A model generated the notes under the pieces. The model did no database searches and was not told the origin of the DNA. It saw only the letters and a list, made by a program, of their open reading frames with translations. 58,061 nt of DNA, taken from Clostridia bacterium. Lineage in GTDB: Bacteria; Bacillota; Clostridia; Oscillospirales; UBA644. Numbering within the stretch: the stretch's first letter is position 1; every line of letters starts with the position of its first letter. The position numbers were made by a program, and so were the translations under genes. This document shows positions 25,727-34,204 of this stretch, piece by piece. Where the stretch lies: the NCBI GenBank assembly GCA_017623595.1, contig JAGAOU010000091.1:1-58061 (forward strand), in the 5' to 3' direction.

Positions 25727-26862
25727 AACGGTGGATTTGCGTTCTTCTTTCGCTTCTGTTTCTTCCTGCGGTGCCCCTTTCGGTAGCAGGATCGGTGACC
25801 TGTTCTGCAAGAGGCGCCGTAGTGCTGGAAGCGGCATCGGGGATTGCGTTGTATGAAAAAAATGCGGATCTTCAACTGCCCGAGGCCTCCACAACGAAGA
25901 TCATGACTGCGCTGTTGGTGCTGGAACGGGCGGATCCGACGCAGAAAATCAAGGTTTCCGCAAAGGCGGCGGCGGTGGAAGGATCTCAGCTGGGGCTGAC
26001 GGCGGGAGAAGAGCTTTCGGTGGCAGATCTCCTGTATGTACTTATGATGAAATCGGGCAACGATGCAGCGGTGGCCTTGGCGGAAGGAATCGGAGGCTCA
26101 GAGGAACGATTTGTGGCTATGATGAACGAGCGCGCGGAAAAAATGGGGTTAAAAAACACCTGCTTTCGCAATCCCCACGGTCTACCCGATGAAGAACATT
26201 ACACCACGGCCCGTGATCTGGGCGAATTGACGGCGGCAGCGCTGGAAAACCCAAAATTCCGCGCATTGGTTTCCACCCGACAAGCCCGATTGGAATACAA
26301 AGATATGATCATCACAAATTCCAACAAGCTTCTCTACACCTGCGATGGAGTATTCGGAGTCAAGACCGGCTTTACAAAAGCGGCGGGCCGATGTCTGGTC
26401 TCTGCGGCAGAGCGACAGGGAGTCACGTTGATCTGCGTGACCCTCAATGACGGAAACGATTGGGATGATCATGCAACGCTTTATGACGCATGCTTTGCCC
26501 GTGTCTCCCGAAGAGAGGTTGTGGTGCAAGGGACCCACCGATGCTCGGTTCCCGTGCTGGGAGGTGAAGGTGCGGCGGTGTTGAAAAACTCTCTGTCCCT
26601 GACCTGCGTAACGGTGGACGGGATTCCCGTTCCCTATTCTTTGCAGGAAAAGACCCTTCCCATGCTGTTTGCTCCCGTAGAGGAGTGCCGCACGTTAGGG
26701 TATCTCGTTCTTCTCTCGGACAAAGGACGGGTGTTGGATTCGTCCCCGCTAAACACGATACAACGGGTGGAACAAAAAAAAGAGGAAAGAACCTTTGCAG
26801 GCTCTTTCCTGTTGAAATTGCGAAAGTTATGGCGGACGCTCACTTCAGAAATTGCTTCTTGA
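25723..26862 (+). CDS. dacF: D-alanyl-D-alanine carboxypeptidase (DacF-type PBP)
   Basis: A 379-residue serine peptidase of family S11. It has a signal peptide (1-23, ending VAGS), the SxxK motif STTK (Ser 56, Lys 59), SGN (111-113) and KTG (214-216), all intact, then a C-terminal beta domain and a basic amphipathic tail (LLKLRKLWRTL) suited to membrane binding. It removes the terminal D-alanine of stem peptides. Coupling to spoIIP by ATGA overlap suggests expression during sporulation, like Bacillus dacF or dacB. Its 3' end overlaps the convergent rluB gene by 23 bases, unusual but with both stops clear. Confidence 0.93.
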   Translation: MKRWICVLLSLLFLPAVPLSVAGSVTCSARGAVVLEAASGIALYEKNADLQLPEASTTKIMTALLVLERADPTQKIKVSAKAAAVEGSQLGLTAGEELSVADLLYVLMMKSGNDAAVALAEGIGGSEERFVAMMNERAEKMGLKNTCFRNPHGLPDEEHYTTARDLGELTAAALENPKFRALVSTRQARLEYKDMIITNSNKLLYTCDGVFGVKTGFTKAAGRCLVSAAERQGVTLICVTLNDGNDWDDHATLYDACFARVSRREVVVQGTHRCSVPVLGGEGAAVLKNSLSLTCVTVDGIPVPYSLQEKTLPMLFAPVEECRTLGYLVLLSDKGRVLDSSPLNTIQRVEQKKEERTFAGSFLLKLRKLWRTLTSEIAS

Positions 26863-27682
26863 AACGGCGTTCATGCTCGGAAATATTACGTTGACGGCGG
26901 TTGCGATAAGCGGCGGCCGTCGCCGATTTTTGGGCGGAAGAAGTCTTCACCTTGCGCACATAAGGAATACCCACCCCGTTCAACAGGGCTTCCTTTTCCT
27001 TTTCTGTCAGGGGACGGTATTCCCCGGGCTGAAGATGCCCCAGCTTCACTTCTCCCTCGGCGATCCGCTTCAAAAGCATAACCTCCAGACCGAGCACCTC
27101 GCAAATGCGACGGATTTCACGGTTTTTGCCTTCGGTTATGGTGACATGAAGAACGGTTTTCCCCTCCGACTGCTTGTGGATCTGAACTCCTGCGGGCTGG
27201 GTTTTTTCTCCGTCATCCAACACAACACCTGCACGGAAACGGTCCACCTGATCGGAAGAAACCTCGCCGCGCACAGTGACTCGATAGGTCTTTGGCACCG
27301 CATGGGAGGGATGGGTCAACCGCTGCGCCAGATCGCCGTCGTCGGTCAGGATCAGAAGTCCTTCCGAATCACGGTCAAGGCGTCCTACGGGATACACACG
27401 TCCCTTGATGCCCTTGATCAGATCCGCAACCACACTGCGATCATCCTGCGCCTTCATGGCGGTAATCACCCCGCGAGGCTTATAGAAGATAAAATAACGC
27501 TTTTCTGCGGCGCGGGGACGAATGCGCTTTCCGTCGCAATAGACAGAATCGGCCAGCTCATCCACATCCATGCCGATCTGCGCAGGCTTTCCGTTGACGG
27601 TGATCCGTCCTTCGCGGATCATATCCTCTGCGGCACGGCGGGAGCAAACTCCGCTTTCCGCTACAAATTTCTGAATTCTCAC
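26840..27682 (-). CDS. rluB: 23S rRNA pseudouridine synthase RluB-type
   Basis: A 280-residue protein with an N-terminal S4 RNA-binding domain (VRIQKFVAESGVCSRRAAED onward, 1-60). The RsuA-type catalytic domain holds GRLDRDSEGLLILTDDGDLA, whose Asp in GRLD is the nucleophile. It isomerises uridines near the peptidyl-transferase centre of 23S rRNA; RsuA or RluE-type specificity cannot be fully ruled out. The GTG at 27682 is preferred since AAAGGA lies 9 bases upstream and the family starts at this point. It follows the class A PBP gene by 39 bases and overlaps dacF tail to tail. Confidence 0.92.
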   Translation of the reverse strand: MRIQKFVAESGVCSRRAAEDMIREGRITVNGKPAQIGMDVDELADSVYCDGKRIRPRAAEKRYFIFYKPRGVITAMKAQDDRSVVADLIKGIKGRVYPVGRLDRDSEGLLILTDDGDLAQRLTHPSHAVPKTYRVTVRGEVSSDQVDRFRAGVVLDDGEKTQPAGVQIHKQSEGKTVLHVTITEGKNREIRRICEVLGLEVMLLKRIAEGEVKLGHLQPGEYRPLTEKEKEALLNGVGIPYVRKVKTSSAQKSATAAAYRNRRQRNISEHERRFKKQFLK

Positions 27683-27721
27683 TGAAATGATTCCTTTCTG
27701 CAATGACATCCCGTCATGGCC

Positions 27722-30676
27722 TTAGGTTTGATCCGAGCTCCCTTCCGAATTATCGGAAGAGGAGGCATCGGAGGAAGATCCGCTGTCCGAAACGGATCCC
27801 GAATCGGACACATTCCCCGTATCGGTGGAGGTTGCGGTATCGGAGGTATCGCTATCCGAGGGAGTTCCCGTATCGGTGGCGGTATCGGGAGGAGTTCCCG
27901 TATCGGTGGAAACGGGAGGCTCGGTGGAGGTAGAGGTGGAAGGATCGGATGTATCGGTGCTGACCGTGGGTCCCTCGTTATAGTGGGGAACCTCAGCAGG
28001 CGTATGCACCGTACAAATGCGGTTGGCTCCGCTTCCGTAATAGCTGGGGAACTGTCCGTCGGGCACCATGTGGGTATACACGGGGAAGGTGCCGTCCACG
28101 TAAAGGGTGTTGTTGGAGGTCAGACGGGGACAAATGGTTCCCGCATCGCGAACACGAATGGCAAAATTAAAGGAACGTTCGATGTCCACAAAGGTTCTTT
28201 GGGTCACGGTGGGACAACCCTCGTGGGCGATCAATCCCGATACGGCGCAAACATTCAGCTGATGGTGAACGTCGCAGGTCTCGGTGGGAATTTGATCCTT
28301 GTCATAATAGAAGGTGGAAACACAATTGTCGGAGGGACAGTAGGGGCCGGGAATCTTTCCGCTCTTCCAACAGACCGAAATCTGCTCAACCCCCGAGGGA
28401 ACCGAGAATTCCGCAGAGGTGATGCCCTTGATCTCGTGGATCTTCGCCATAACATCGTGCCACATGGTCACGTGATGGGTGTTTTCCAGAGTGTTGGGGG
28501 TATCATAGCCCCACCAGATCCCCCCCAGATATTCGGGGGTATAGCCGATAAACCAACGGTCCTTGAAGAAGGAGGTGGTACCGGACTTCCCGGCGGTGGC
28601 AATATTCTTGATCTTAGCAGGATCGGAAGAACCGCCCGTTTGCAGTGCGGCAGTGAGAACGTCGGTAATCAGGAAAGCGGTCTCTTCGGAGAAAACGGCC
28701 TCTCTTTGAGGATTGTTGTCCAGAATAGTCTTTCCGTCATAAGACACAACCTTGCTGTAAGAGCGGGCAGCGGCGTACATTCCCTCTCCGGCAAAGATGG
28801 TATATCCCGCCGTCATTTCCCGCAGAGTAACCCCCTCGGTCAAGGCACCCACCGACAGAGGCGCCAAAGAGGCCTTATCGTTGGGAACAAGCGTGGTAAA
28901 GTGGAGAGAATCCACCAGGAAATCATAAGAAGTGGAGACACCCACCTTTTTCAGTGTTCGGGCTGCGGTGGTATTCAAAGACCAGGAAAGAGCCTTCTTC
29001 ATGGAGACCAGTCCGGAGTAGGTGCCATCATAGTTCTTCGGCCAGGCATATTCGTCCTTGGCACGGGTTTCCACGGGAGCATCGTCAATGGGAGATCCGA
29101 GGGAAACGATTCCGTTTTCCACGGCATAACCGTAAATACTGAGGGGCTTAATGGAGGAACCCGGCTGGCGCAGAGCCATGGTGGCACGGTTCAGATCCCT
29201 GGAGGAATTCTTTTCGCCGCGGCAGCCGATAATGCCCAAAATGTTCCCTGTATAAGGATCCATAACCATCATGGACACTTGGGGAAGCTCCTCAACCGCA
29301 TCCTCCCCTTCCCCCACGGTGATGGCATACTTTTTGTACCGCTGCTCGGCGGTCAGGTTCTTCAACTCGCTGGAGGTATAATAGTTATCGTCGTATTCGA
29401 AATAATCCTCCATCAGCCGTTGTATATCAGGATCCACGCAGGCATAAATCTGAAGTCCGCCGTAATAAAGCATGCGGTTTGCTTCCGCCTTGGAATATCC
29501 TGCCTTCTGCAGATCCTCCAAAACGTCCTGGATGACCATATCAGAGTAGTAGTTGTACAGGAAGATTCCGTCCTCGTCGGTCTTATTGCCGCCGTCCTCC
29601 TGGGATTTGTCCCGCAGGACAAGCTCGGTCTGGCTGAATTCATCGTACTGCTCACGGGTAATATACCCCTGATCGCACATATACCACAGAACCGTATTGC
29701 GGCGTTCCTTATTATTTTCGGGGTTTTTGTAGGGGTCATAGTAGGAAGGGCTCTTGGTGATACAGATGATCGCCGCACCTTCCACAATGGTAAGCTCGCT
29801 GACATCCTTGCCGAAATAAATATCTGCGGCAGCAGATATTCCGTTGGCGGAGTTGCCGAAATAAACGGTGTTCAAATAATACTCAAGAATCTGATCCTTG
29901 TCATAACGGCGCTCGATATAGAGAGCCTGGAGCATTTCCTTGATCTTACGGGAAACACCGTAATCATCCTCACCGGTCATATTTTTGATGACCTGCTGAG
30001 TCAAAGTGGAACCACCCGAGGCGCGGGCGGTACTGCCCGTCAACTTGCCCATGGCGTATTCCAAAACAGCATTGACGGTACGGATGGGGTCAACGCCCAT
30101 ATGGCTGTAAAAACGCTTATCTTCGATGGCAACGGTGGCATCCTTGACGTGCTGGGGAATTTCCGTATCGGAAACCCACACACGGCGACCGGAGGAGCTT
30201 TGAATCTCCTGATAAACGTACACGCCGCCCGTATTGGGATCGGTAGCGTAAATAAAAGAGGAGTGATCCAGGTCCATGGAAGCGAAACGCTCATCCAACG
30301 CCGTATCCGAATAAGAGTAAACCACGGCGGCACCGATTCCCAGAACCACAACGCCCATCATGCAAAAGATCAGGAATAAGTGCAGACAAACCGTCCCGAA
30401 GGCAGAAAAGAACCGACGGGTGCGGGAGCGCTTTTTCACATAATGATCCGGATCGGAGACCCACAACGGTACCTGTCCCTCGGGATATTCCGAAGGATCG
30501 GGCAATCTTCTCTTGCGGCGGCGGCCGGGATCGTTCAGCTTGCGCATAAAGGACGCAAACTTTGCCTTGAATCCTACCGTTTTCTTCTTTTCGGACGCAG
30601 TTCTGTGCCTGCGAGATCCGTGGGTGATGGGAGTTTCCTCCGAACCCTTGGGATCAAATTCATCAAACTGACTCAA
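27722..30676 (-). CDS. class A penicillin-binding protein (PBP1A-like)
   Basis: A 984-residue bifunctional enzyme. It has a basic cytoplasmic N-terminus of about 85 residues, one membrane helix (about 86-118) and a GT51 glycosyltransferase domain with VAIEDKRFYSHMGVDP, GGSTLTQQVIKNM and RKIKEMLQALYIE. The transpeptidase domain has GSSIKPL (nucleophile Ser), SWSLN and KSGTT. It polymerises and crosslinks peptidoglycan. The last 85 or so residues are a Ser/Thr/Asp/Pro tail. I place the start at TTG 30676, 8 bases from AGGAGG; the ATG at 30682 is only 2 bases from that site, too close to use. Promoter at 30731-30759. Confidence 0.93.
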   Translation of the reverse strand: MSQFDEFDPKGSEETPITHGSRRHRTASEKKKTVGFKAKFASFMRKLNDPGRRRKRRLPDPSEYPEGQVPLWVSDPDHYVKKRSRTRRFFSAFGTVCLHLFLIFCMMGVVVLGIGAAVVYSYSDTALDERFASMDLDHSSFIYATDPNTGGVYVYQEIQSSSGRRVWVSDTEIPQHVKDATVAIEDKRFYSHMGVDPIRTVNAVLEYAMGKLTGSTARASGGSTLTQQVIKNMTGEDDYGVSRKIKEMLQALYIERRYDKDQILEYYLNTVYFGNSANGISAAADIYFGKDVSELTIVEGAAIICITKSPSYYDPYKNPENNKERRNTVLWYMCDQGYITREQYDEFSQTELVLRDKSQEDGGNKTDEDGIFLYNYYSDMVIQDVLEDLQKAGYSKAEANRMLYYGGLQIYACVDPDIQRLMEDYFEYDDNYYTSSELKNLTAEQRYKKYAITVGEGEDAVEELPQVSMMVMDPYTGNILGIIGCRGEKNSSRDLNRATMALRQPGSSIKPLSIYGYAVENGIVSLGSPIDDAPVETRAKDEYAWPKNYDGTYSGLVSMKKALSWSLNTTAARTLKKVGVSTSYDFLVDSLHFTTLVPNDKASLAPLSVGALTEGVTLREMTAGYTIFAGEGMYAAARSYSKVVSYDGKTILDNNPQREAVFSEETAFLITDVLTAALQTGGSSDPAKIKNIATAGKSGTTSFFKDRWFIGYTPEYLGGIWWGYDTPNTLENTHHVTMWHDVMAKIHEIKGITSAEFSVPSGVEQISVCWKSGKIPGPYCPSDNCVSTFYYDKDQIPTETCDVHHQLNVCAVSGLIAHEGCPTVTQRTFVDIERSFNFAIRVRDAGTICPRLTSNNTLYVDGTFPVYTHMVPDGQFPSYYGSGANRICTVHTPAEVPHYNEGPTVSTDTSDPSTSTSTEPPVSTDTGTPPDTATDTGTPSDSDTSDTATSTDTGNVSDSGSVSDSGSSSDASSSDNSEGSSDQT
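27725..27980 (-). repeat. low-complexity imperfect repeat coding the PBP tail
   Basis: The 3' end of the PBP gene is built of short imperfect units (GGTATCGG- and GGAGTTCC-like on the plus strand) coding Ser/Asp/Thr/Pro such as STDTGTPPDTATDTGTPSDS. Similar units recur closely enough to allow slippage. Enclosed in the PBP gene. Confidence 0.8.
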
Positions 30677-30730
30677 AATCATAACCTCCTTGCAAAAGGG
30701 GAGAGAGCTTGCGATGTGTATACATAGTTT

Positions 30731-30759
30731 ATTATACACCATTTTAAAGAAAATTGCAA
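30731..30759 (-). promoter_or_regulatory. promoter of the class A PBP gene
   Basis: TTGCAA (30754-30759), 17 bases, TATAAT (30731-30736) on the minus strand; leader about 50 bases. Confidence 0.82.
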
Positions 30760-30801
30760 GGGGTTTTTCGTATTTTACACATTTTATTTACCATTATATA
30801 G

Positions 30802-30832
30802 AAAAAATGCGACAATCCCGAAGGAATGTCGC
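30802..30832 (-). terminator. terminator of the cysteine-rich protein gene
   Basis: Stem GCGACA/TGTCGC with inner pairs around a TTCG loop (30809-30832), followed on the minus strand by ATTTTTTC. The plus strand also ends in A7/T7 runs, so it may work both ways. Confidence 0.85.
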
Positions 30833-30850
30833 AAAAAAACCATGATTTTA

Positions 30851-31876
30851 TTATCCTTTTCCGTTACAGCCGCAGGGTCGGATCAGTCCGGAGGAGGGGG
30901 AGGGCTGAGACGGAACAGTGCCGTTGCAGCACTCGTGTCCCGCAAAGATCTCAAAACCCGCAAGCCCGCAGGGGCAATCGTCGCAAAGCTCCGCACCGTT
31001 AATCAGCATCAGCGTATTGCGCACCACCTCGGCGTAAACCTTGGGAGTGATTCCCAGCGTTGCGGTCAGATTGACAGTGACCCCGTTGCAGGGATCCGTA
31101 TCATCGGTGACGGCGACACTCAGCACGGGATTGATCACGTCTGCCCCACCACCGAAGCGGAAGGTCAGCACGGGAGTATTGCCGTTTTCGGTGCAGGGGA
31201 TGTTGGCCTCCGCCACGGCAAAGGAAGTGGTCTGCTCTACGGGGAGCAGAATTGCTTCGTTGTTTGCAATATAAACCTTGAAGCGATACAGAGCGCCGCA
31301 GGAGCGCACCACACCCTCAAAGCCCAACCGCAAACGCATCCGCAGGCTTCCGATGTTTTGGAGCAGAATATAAGCCTTGGAGGGCAATCCCTGGGCGAGA
31401 CAAACGGGATTAAGGGGCAGGGTGGAGATATCTGCCGTATAAACGCCGTTGCTCTGGGTCACCCCACCCACGGGCGTACCGTTGACGGTGACGTTTTCGG
31501 GACCGATGACAGCGGAGGGCTCTCCTGCAGCGGCGGTCTCATTAACCGAGAAGCAATCGAGCTGAACATAGCTCTTGCGAATCTCAAACACAGCATCGGA
31601 AGACAACCCCTGAGAGCAGCAGCATCCGCCTCCCGTGCAAGGGGTCAACTCGTAGGCGCTGACAAAATTCTCCGCGTTTTCTGCCGTATTCAGCGCATAA
31701 AACAGAGACGAACCGGTTGCCTTGTGGGCAGAAAAGACCTTGTTTACGTAGGCAGCGGAGGAACCGACCTTGTTCCACTGCAAATTCTTGGGATCAAAGG
31801 CAGTTCCGCACACTCCCACATCGGGGCAGGACACAAGAGGGGCAGCCTCTGTGGCGTTGCAATTATAACATTTCAT
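30851..31876 (-). CDS. cysteine-rich protein of unknown function
   Basis: A 341-residue protein with about 20 cysteines and no signal peptide. It opens MKCYNCNATEAAPLVSCPD, carries CTGGGCCCSQG (about 81-91), and closes with LCDDCPCG, HECCNG and PCGCNGKG. The middle (about 130-300) is beta-rich and poor in cysteine, with repeats such as VTVNGTPVGGV and SVAVTDDTDPCNGV. No family is recognised. Cys-rich ends plus a Gly/Pro tail recall proteins crosslinked into spore coats or exosporium, but this is only a resemblance. ATG 31876 follows GAAAGGA. An inverted repeat at 31903-31922 lies just upstream; a terminator follows the gene. Confidence 0.7.
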   Translation of the reverse strand: MKCYNCNATEAAPLVSCPDVGVCGTAFDPKNLQWNKVGSSAAYVNKVFSAHKATGSSLFYALNTAENAENFVSAYELTPCTGGGCCCSQGLSSDAVFEIRKSYVQLDCFSVNETAAAGEPSAVIGPENVTVNGTPVGGVTQSNGVYTADISTLPLNPVCLAQGLPSKAYILLQNIGSLRMRLRLGFEGVVRSCGALYRFKVYIANNEAILLPVEQTTSFAVAEANIPCTENGNTPVLTFRFGGGADVINPVLSVAVTDDTDPCNGVTVNLTATLGITPKVYAEVVRNTLMLINGAELCDDCPCGLAGFEIFAGHECCNGTVPSQPSPSSGLIRPCGCNGKG

Positions 31877-31902
31877 AGGTGAAGAAGTCCTTTCACATGG
31901 TA

Positions 31903-31922
31903 TACATATCTCACGATATGTA
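31903..31922. promoter_or_regulatory. inverted repeat upstream of the cysteine-rich gene
   Basis: TACATATC-TCAC-GATATGTA, perfect 8-base arms, 27 bases upstream of the ATG at 31876. It could be an operator or a leader hairpin close to the ribosome site. No convincing sigma-A promoter was found nearby. Confidence 0.5.
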
Positions 31923-31968
31923 CCGCCCCTCACTTCATCCTATGCAAAACATCGGGAAAGGTGACGAA

Positions 31969-34071
31969 TTATTCGCTCAGCCAACAGACCACATGGGAGG
32001 CAAAGCCGTGATTCAGACTGGCATGGGTCCGATCATGCTCCCAAAGTGTTCCCGTCATCTCTGCCATTTTGGTGAAATAGCCCTCGATATTCTCCACCAC
32101 CAGAGAACGGTAACCATAGCGGGCCAAAAGATCCAGCCGCAGATAGTTTCCGATAAAGGCGTTGGCAAAATGAATCTCGGGAAACTTATTGTTCGCCTCA
32201 CGATGAGGACCGAAATCCCGCAGAAGTCGCTCCCACAAGACGGGATGGCTTTCGGGCGTGGCAATGTTGAAATAGAAGGCGTAATACTGGCAGACCTCGG
32301 TCCGTTCTCCCGACAAAACCAGAGCCCCCTCCCTGCGCAGAGCATTATCCACAAAGAATTCTCCGTCAAAGGACTGTTCCAGAATTGTCTTGCGCATAGC
32401 CGCAGCACGGGCAAAAAGCGACTTGTCTCCGTACATCTCTCCGCAGGCCTCCAGGCAGGCAGCGTAAAGCATATTGGAGGGATAGTTCACATCCTGCACC
32501 AGCTTGTTGGCCTGAGACCACTCCACAAACACCCAAGCGGGAAGATGCTCCAAAAGGCCGTCTTCGTTGAGAAAGGTATCCAAATAATGCAACAATTTAT
32601 AAATCTTGTCACGGAAGGCATCAATCATGGCCCGATCGCCGCTCCGCTCAAGGTATTCCCGCAGCTCCAACACCAGCCACATAGACCAATTCGGTATAAA
32701 ATTGCCATCATTGTGATCGGCGGGATAACACATGGGAACCATTCCGTCGGGAAGGTGTGTAAAGGAATCGGGCAGAAGATAGTTCTCCAAAAAATTCCGT
32801 TCCACCACCGAATTTCCCGTCAGGCATTTTTCCACCCGCGCCGTCCAATAGCTGTCACAGAGCCATCCTGCCCGTTCCCGCGAAGGACAATCTGTAAAAA
32901 GGTCCACCGCATTTTGACGATAAGTCTCGATGGCCGCATCCCAAATTTTGCGCAGGTTTTCATTATATCCCGTATACTGTTTTGCATCAATGGAACAAGA
33001 ATATTCCACCATTGCGATACGGGATAACTCCGCCGCCCCCTCCCGACAGACGATTTTCAGCCCTTGCAGGGTATAAGGCTCAAAAGAACAGAAGGTATAT
33101 TCCCCTTCCTCAAACACCACATCCACAACATTGCAACAATCACGCATGCGCCAGGGGTTGATGTCGTTATCCTGCACCAATTCGTCGAAAAGCAGAGTCA
33201 GACGGGTCTTGCCCACAGTCTTCAGCTTCAGCTTAATAAACCCGGAAAGATTGCAACGGAACTTTGCGGTAATCCACTCTCCCGCGGAAAGCACCTCTGT
33301 TCCCAGAGGCAGACGGGGCTTGTTTTCCTCCCGCAGAAAATGCAGGTGGGTGGCGTCCTCCGTCAACCAGAACTCCAATTCACCTTGGTCAAACCCCTTC
33401 AGTTTTTTATTGATCCCGACCAGAGAACGGTCGGCATAATTGTAAAGTTTCTCTTCTCGGAATTCCGCCGTTCCCGACGAAACAATCTGCACGCAAGGAC
33501 TCTCCTCCAAAGCAGGGAACGCAACACCCCGTTCCAAATACTTTACAAGGGCCCCTTCCGCCAACACCTCGGGGGTGTCGGGCAGAGACACATAAGCATC
33601 ATAATAGGCCTTGTCCACCATCCAACGCTCCGCAAAGGGACGCTGAAAGCTGTAACGTTGCACCTTCTGTGTCCGCCGGGTGATTCGGCGACAGAGAAAA
33701 TCGCCATCCACGGCAGTTTTTGCCACAACGGCACCGTCTTTGACAATCTCCGCTTGCAAGAAGGAGGGCTGATCCATCAGGTAATAGGTATTGATATTGT
33801 ACCCGGCCACCTCTACGGCAACATAATTCTCCTCCTCGGTGCAATAGGGGGTCAGATCCACCCGATCAATACGGAAATATCCCTGGGGGCCGCGAGCGGG
33901 CCCATACTCTACAAACCGACCGTTGACAAACATCCGATAAATACAGGATGCGGTCAAATCAATCCGTGCCTCTCCCCTACCGATCTTTGCCACAAAAAGG
34001 GCAGTAACATTTTTTTCGGTCTCACGCCCCGCAATCCACACGGGACGGGCAGCAATAAAAGCGGTTTTCAT
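31969..34071 (-). CDS. alpha-L-rhamnosidase-like glycoside hydrolase (GH78-like)
   Basis: A 700-residue protein with N-terminal beta domains (about 1-330, including YRMFVNGRFVEYGPARGPQG, a GH78 accessory-domain motif) and an (alpha/alpha)6 barrel. The signature DCPSRERAGWLCDSYW (about 393-408) contains acidic residues corresponding to the GH78 catalytic region. It lacks a signal peptide, so it would work on imported glycosides. Its own perfect promoter (34101-34129) and the terminator of the preceding gene (34158-34194) make it a separate transcription unit. The exact sugar removed is unknown; family assignment is good. Confidence 0.82.
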   Translation of the reverse strand: MKTAFIAARPVWIAGRETEKNVTALFVAKIGRGEARIDLTASCIYRMFVNGRFVEYGPARGPQGYFRIDRVDLTPYCTEEENYVAVEVAGYNINTYYLMDQPSFLQAEIVKDGAVVAKTAVDGDFLCRRITRRTQKVQRYSFQRPFAERWMVDKAYYDAYVSLPDTPEVLAEGALVKYLERGVAFPALEESPCVQIVSSGTAEFREEKLYNYADRSLVGINKKLKGFDQGELEFWLTEDATHLHFLREENKPRLPLGTEVLSAGEWITAKFRCNLSGFIKLKLKTVGKTRLTLLFDELVQDNDINPWRMRDCCNVVDVVFEEGEYTFCSFEPYTLQGLKIVCREGAAELSRIAMVEYSCSIDAKQYTGYNENLRKIWDAAIETYRQNAVDLFTDCPSRERAGWLCDSYWTARVEKCLTGNSVVERNFLENYLLPDSFTHLPDGMVPMCYPADHNDGNFIPNWSMWLVLELREYLERSGDRAMIDAFRDKIYKLLHYLDTFLNEDGLLEHLPAWVFVEWSQANKLVQDVNYPSNMLYAACLEACGEMYGDKSLFARAAAMRKTILEQSFDGEFFVDNALRREGALVLSGERTEVCQYYAFYFNIATPESHPVLWERLLRDFGPHREANNKFPEIHFANAFIGNYLRLDLLARYGYRSLVVENIEGYFTKMAEMTGTLWEHDRTHASLNHGFASHVVCWLSE

Positions 34072-34100
34072 AAAAAATCTCCTTCGAAGCACTTTTTTCC

Positions 34101-34129
34101 ATTATAACACAAACCATAGATGTTGTCAA
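34101..34129 (-). promoter_or_regulatory. consensus promoter of the GH78-like gene
   Basis: TTGACA (34124-34129), exactly 17 bases, TATAAT (34101-34106) on the minus strand. Leader about 25 bases with AAGGAG before the ATG. Confidence 0.92.
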
Positions 34130-34157
34130 TAAAAAAAACAGAACAAACCGACCATGT

Positions 34158-34194
34158 CAAAAAAACAGCGGAGATACGATATTCGCATCTCCGC
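34158..34194 (-). terminator. terminator of the ADP-ribosylglycohydrolase-like gene
   Basis: Stem GCGGAGAT/ATCTCCGC (34168-34194) followed on the minus strand by TGTTTTTTT. Confidence 0.88.
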
Positions 34195-34204
34195 AAGCAT
34201 TGTT

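Noticed and set aside
27716-30379. Plus-strand frame of 887 codons antisense to the class A PBP gene
   Set aside because: Gly/Ile/His-rich shadow produced by codon bias and the low-complexity tail; the opposite strand carries all PBP motifs.
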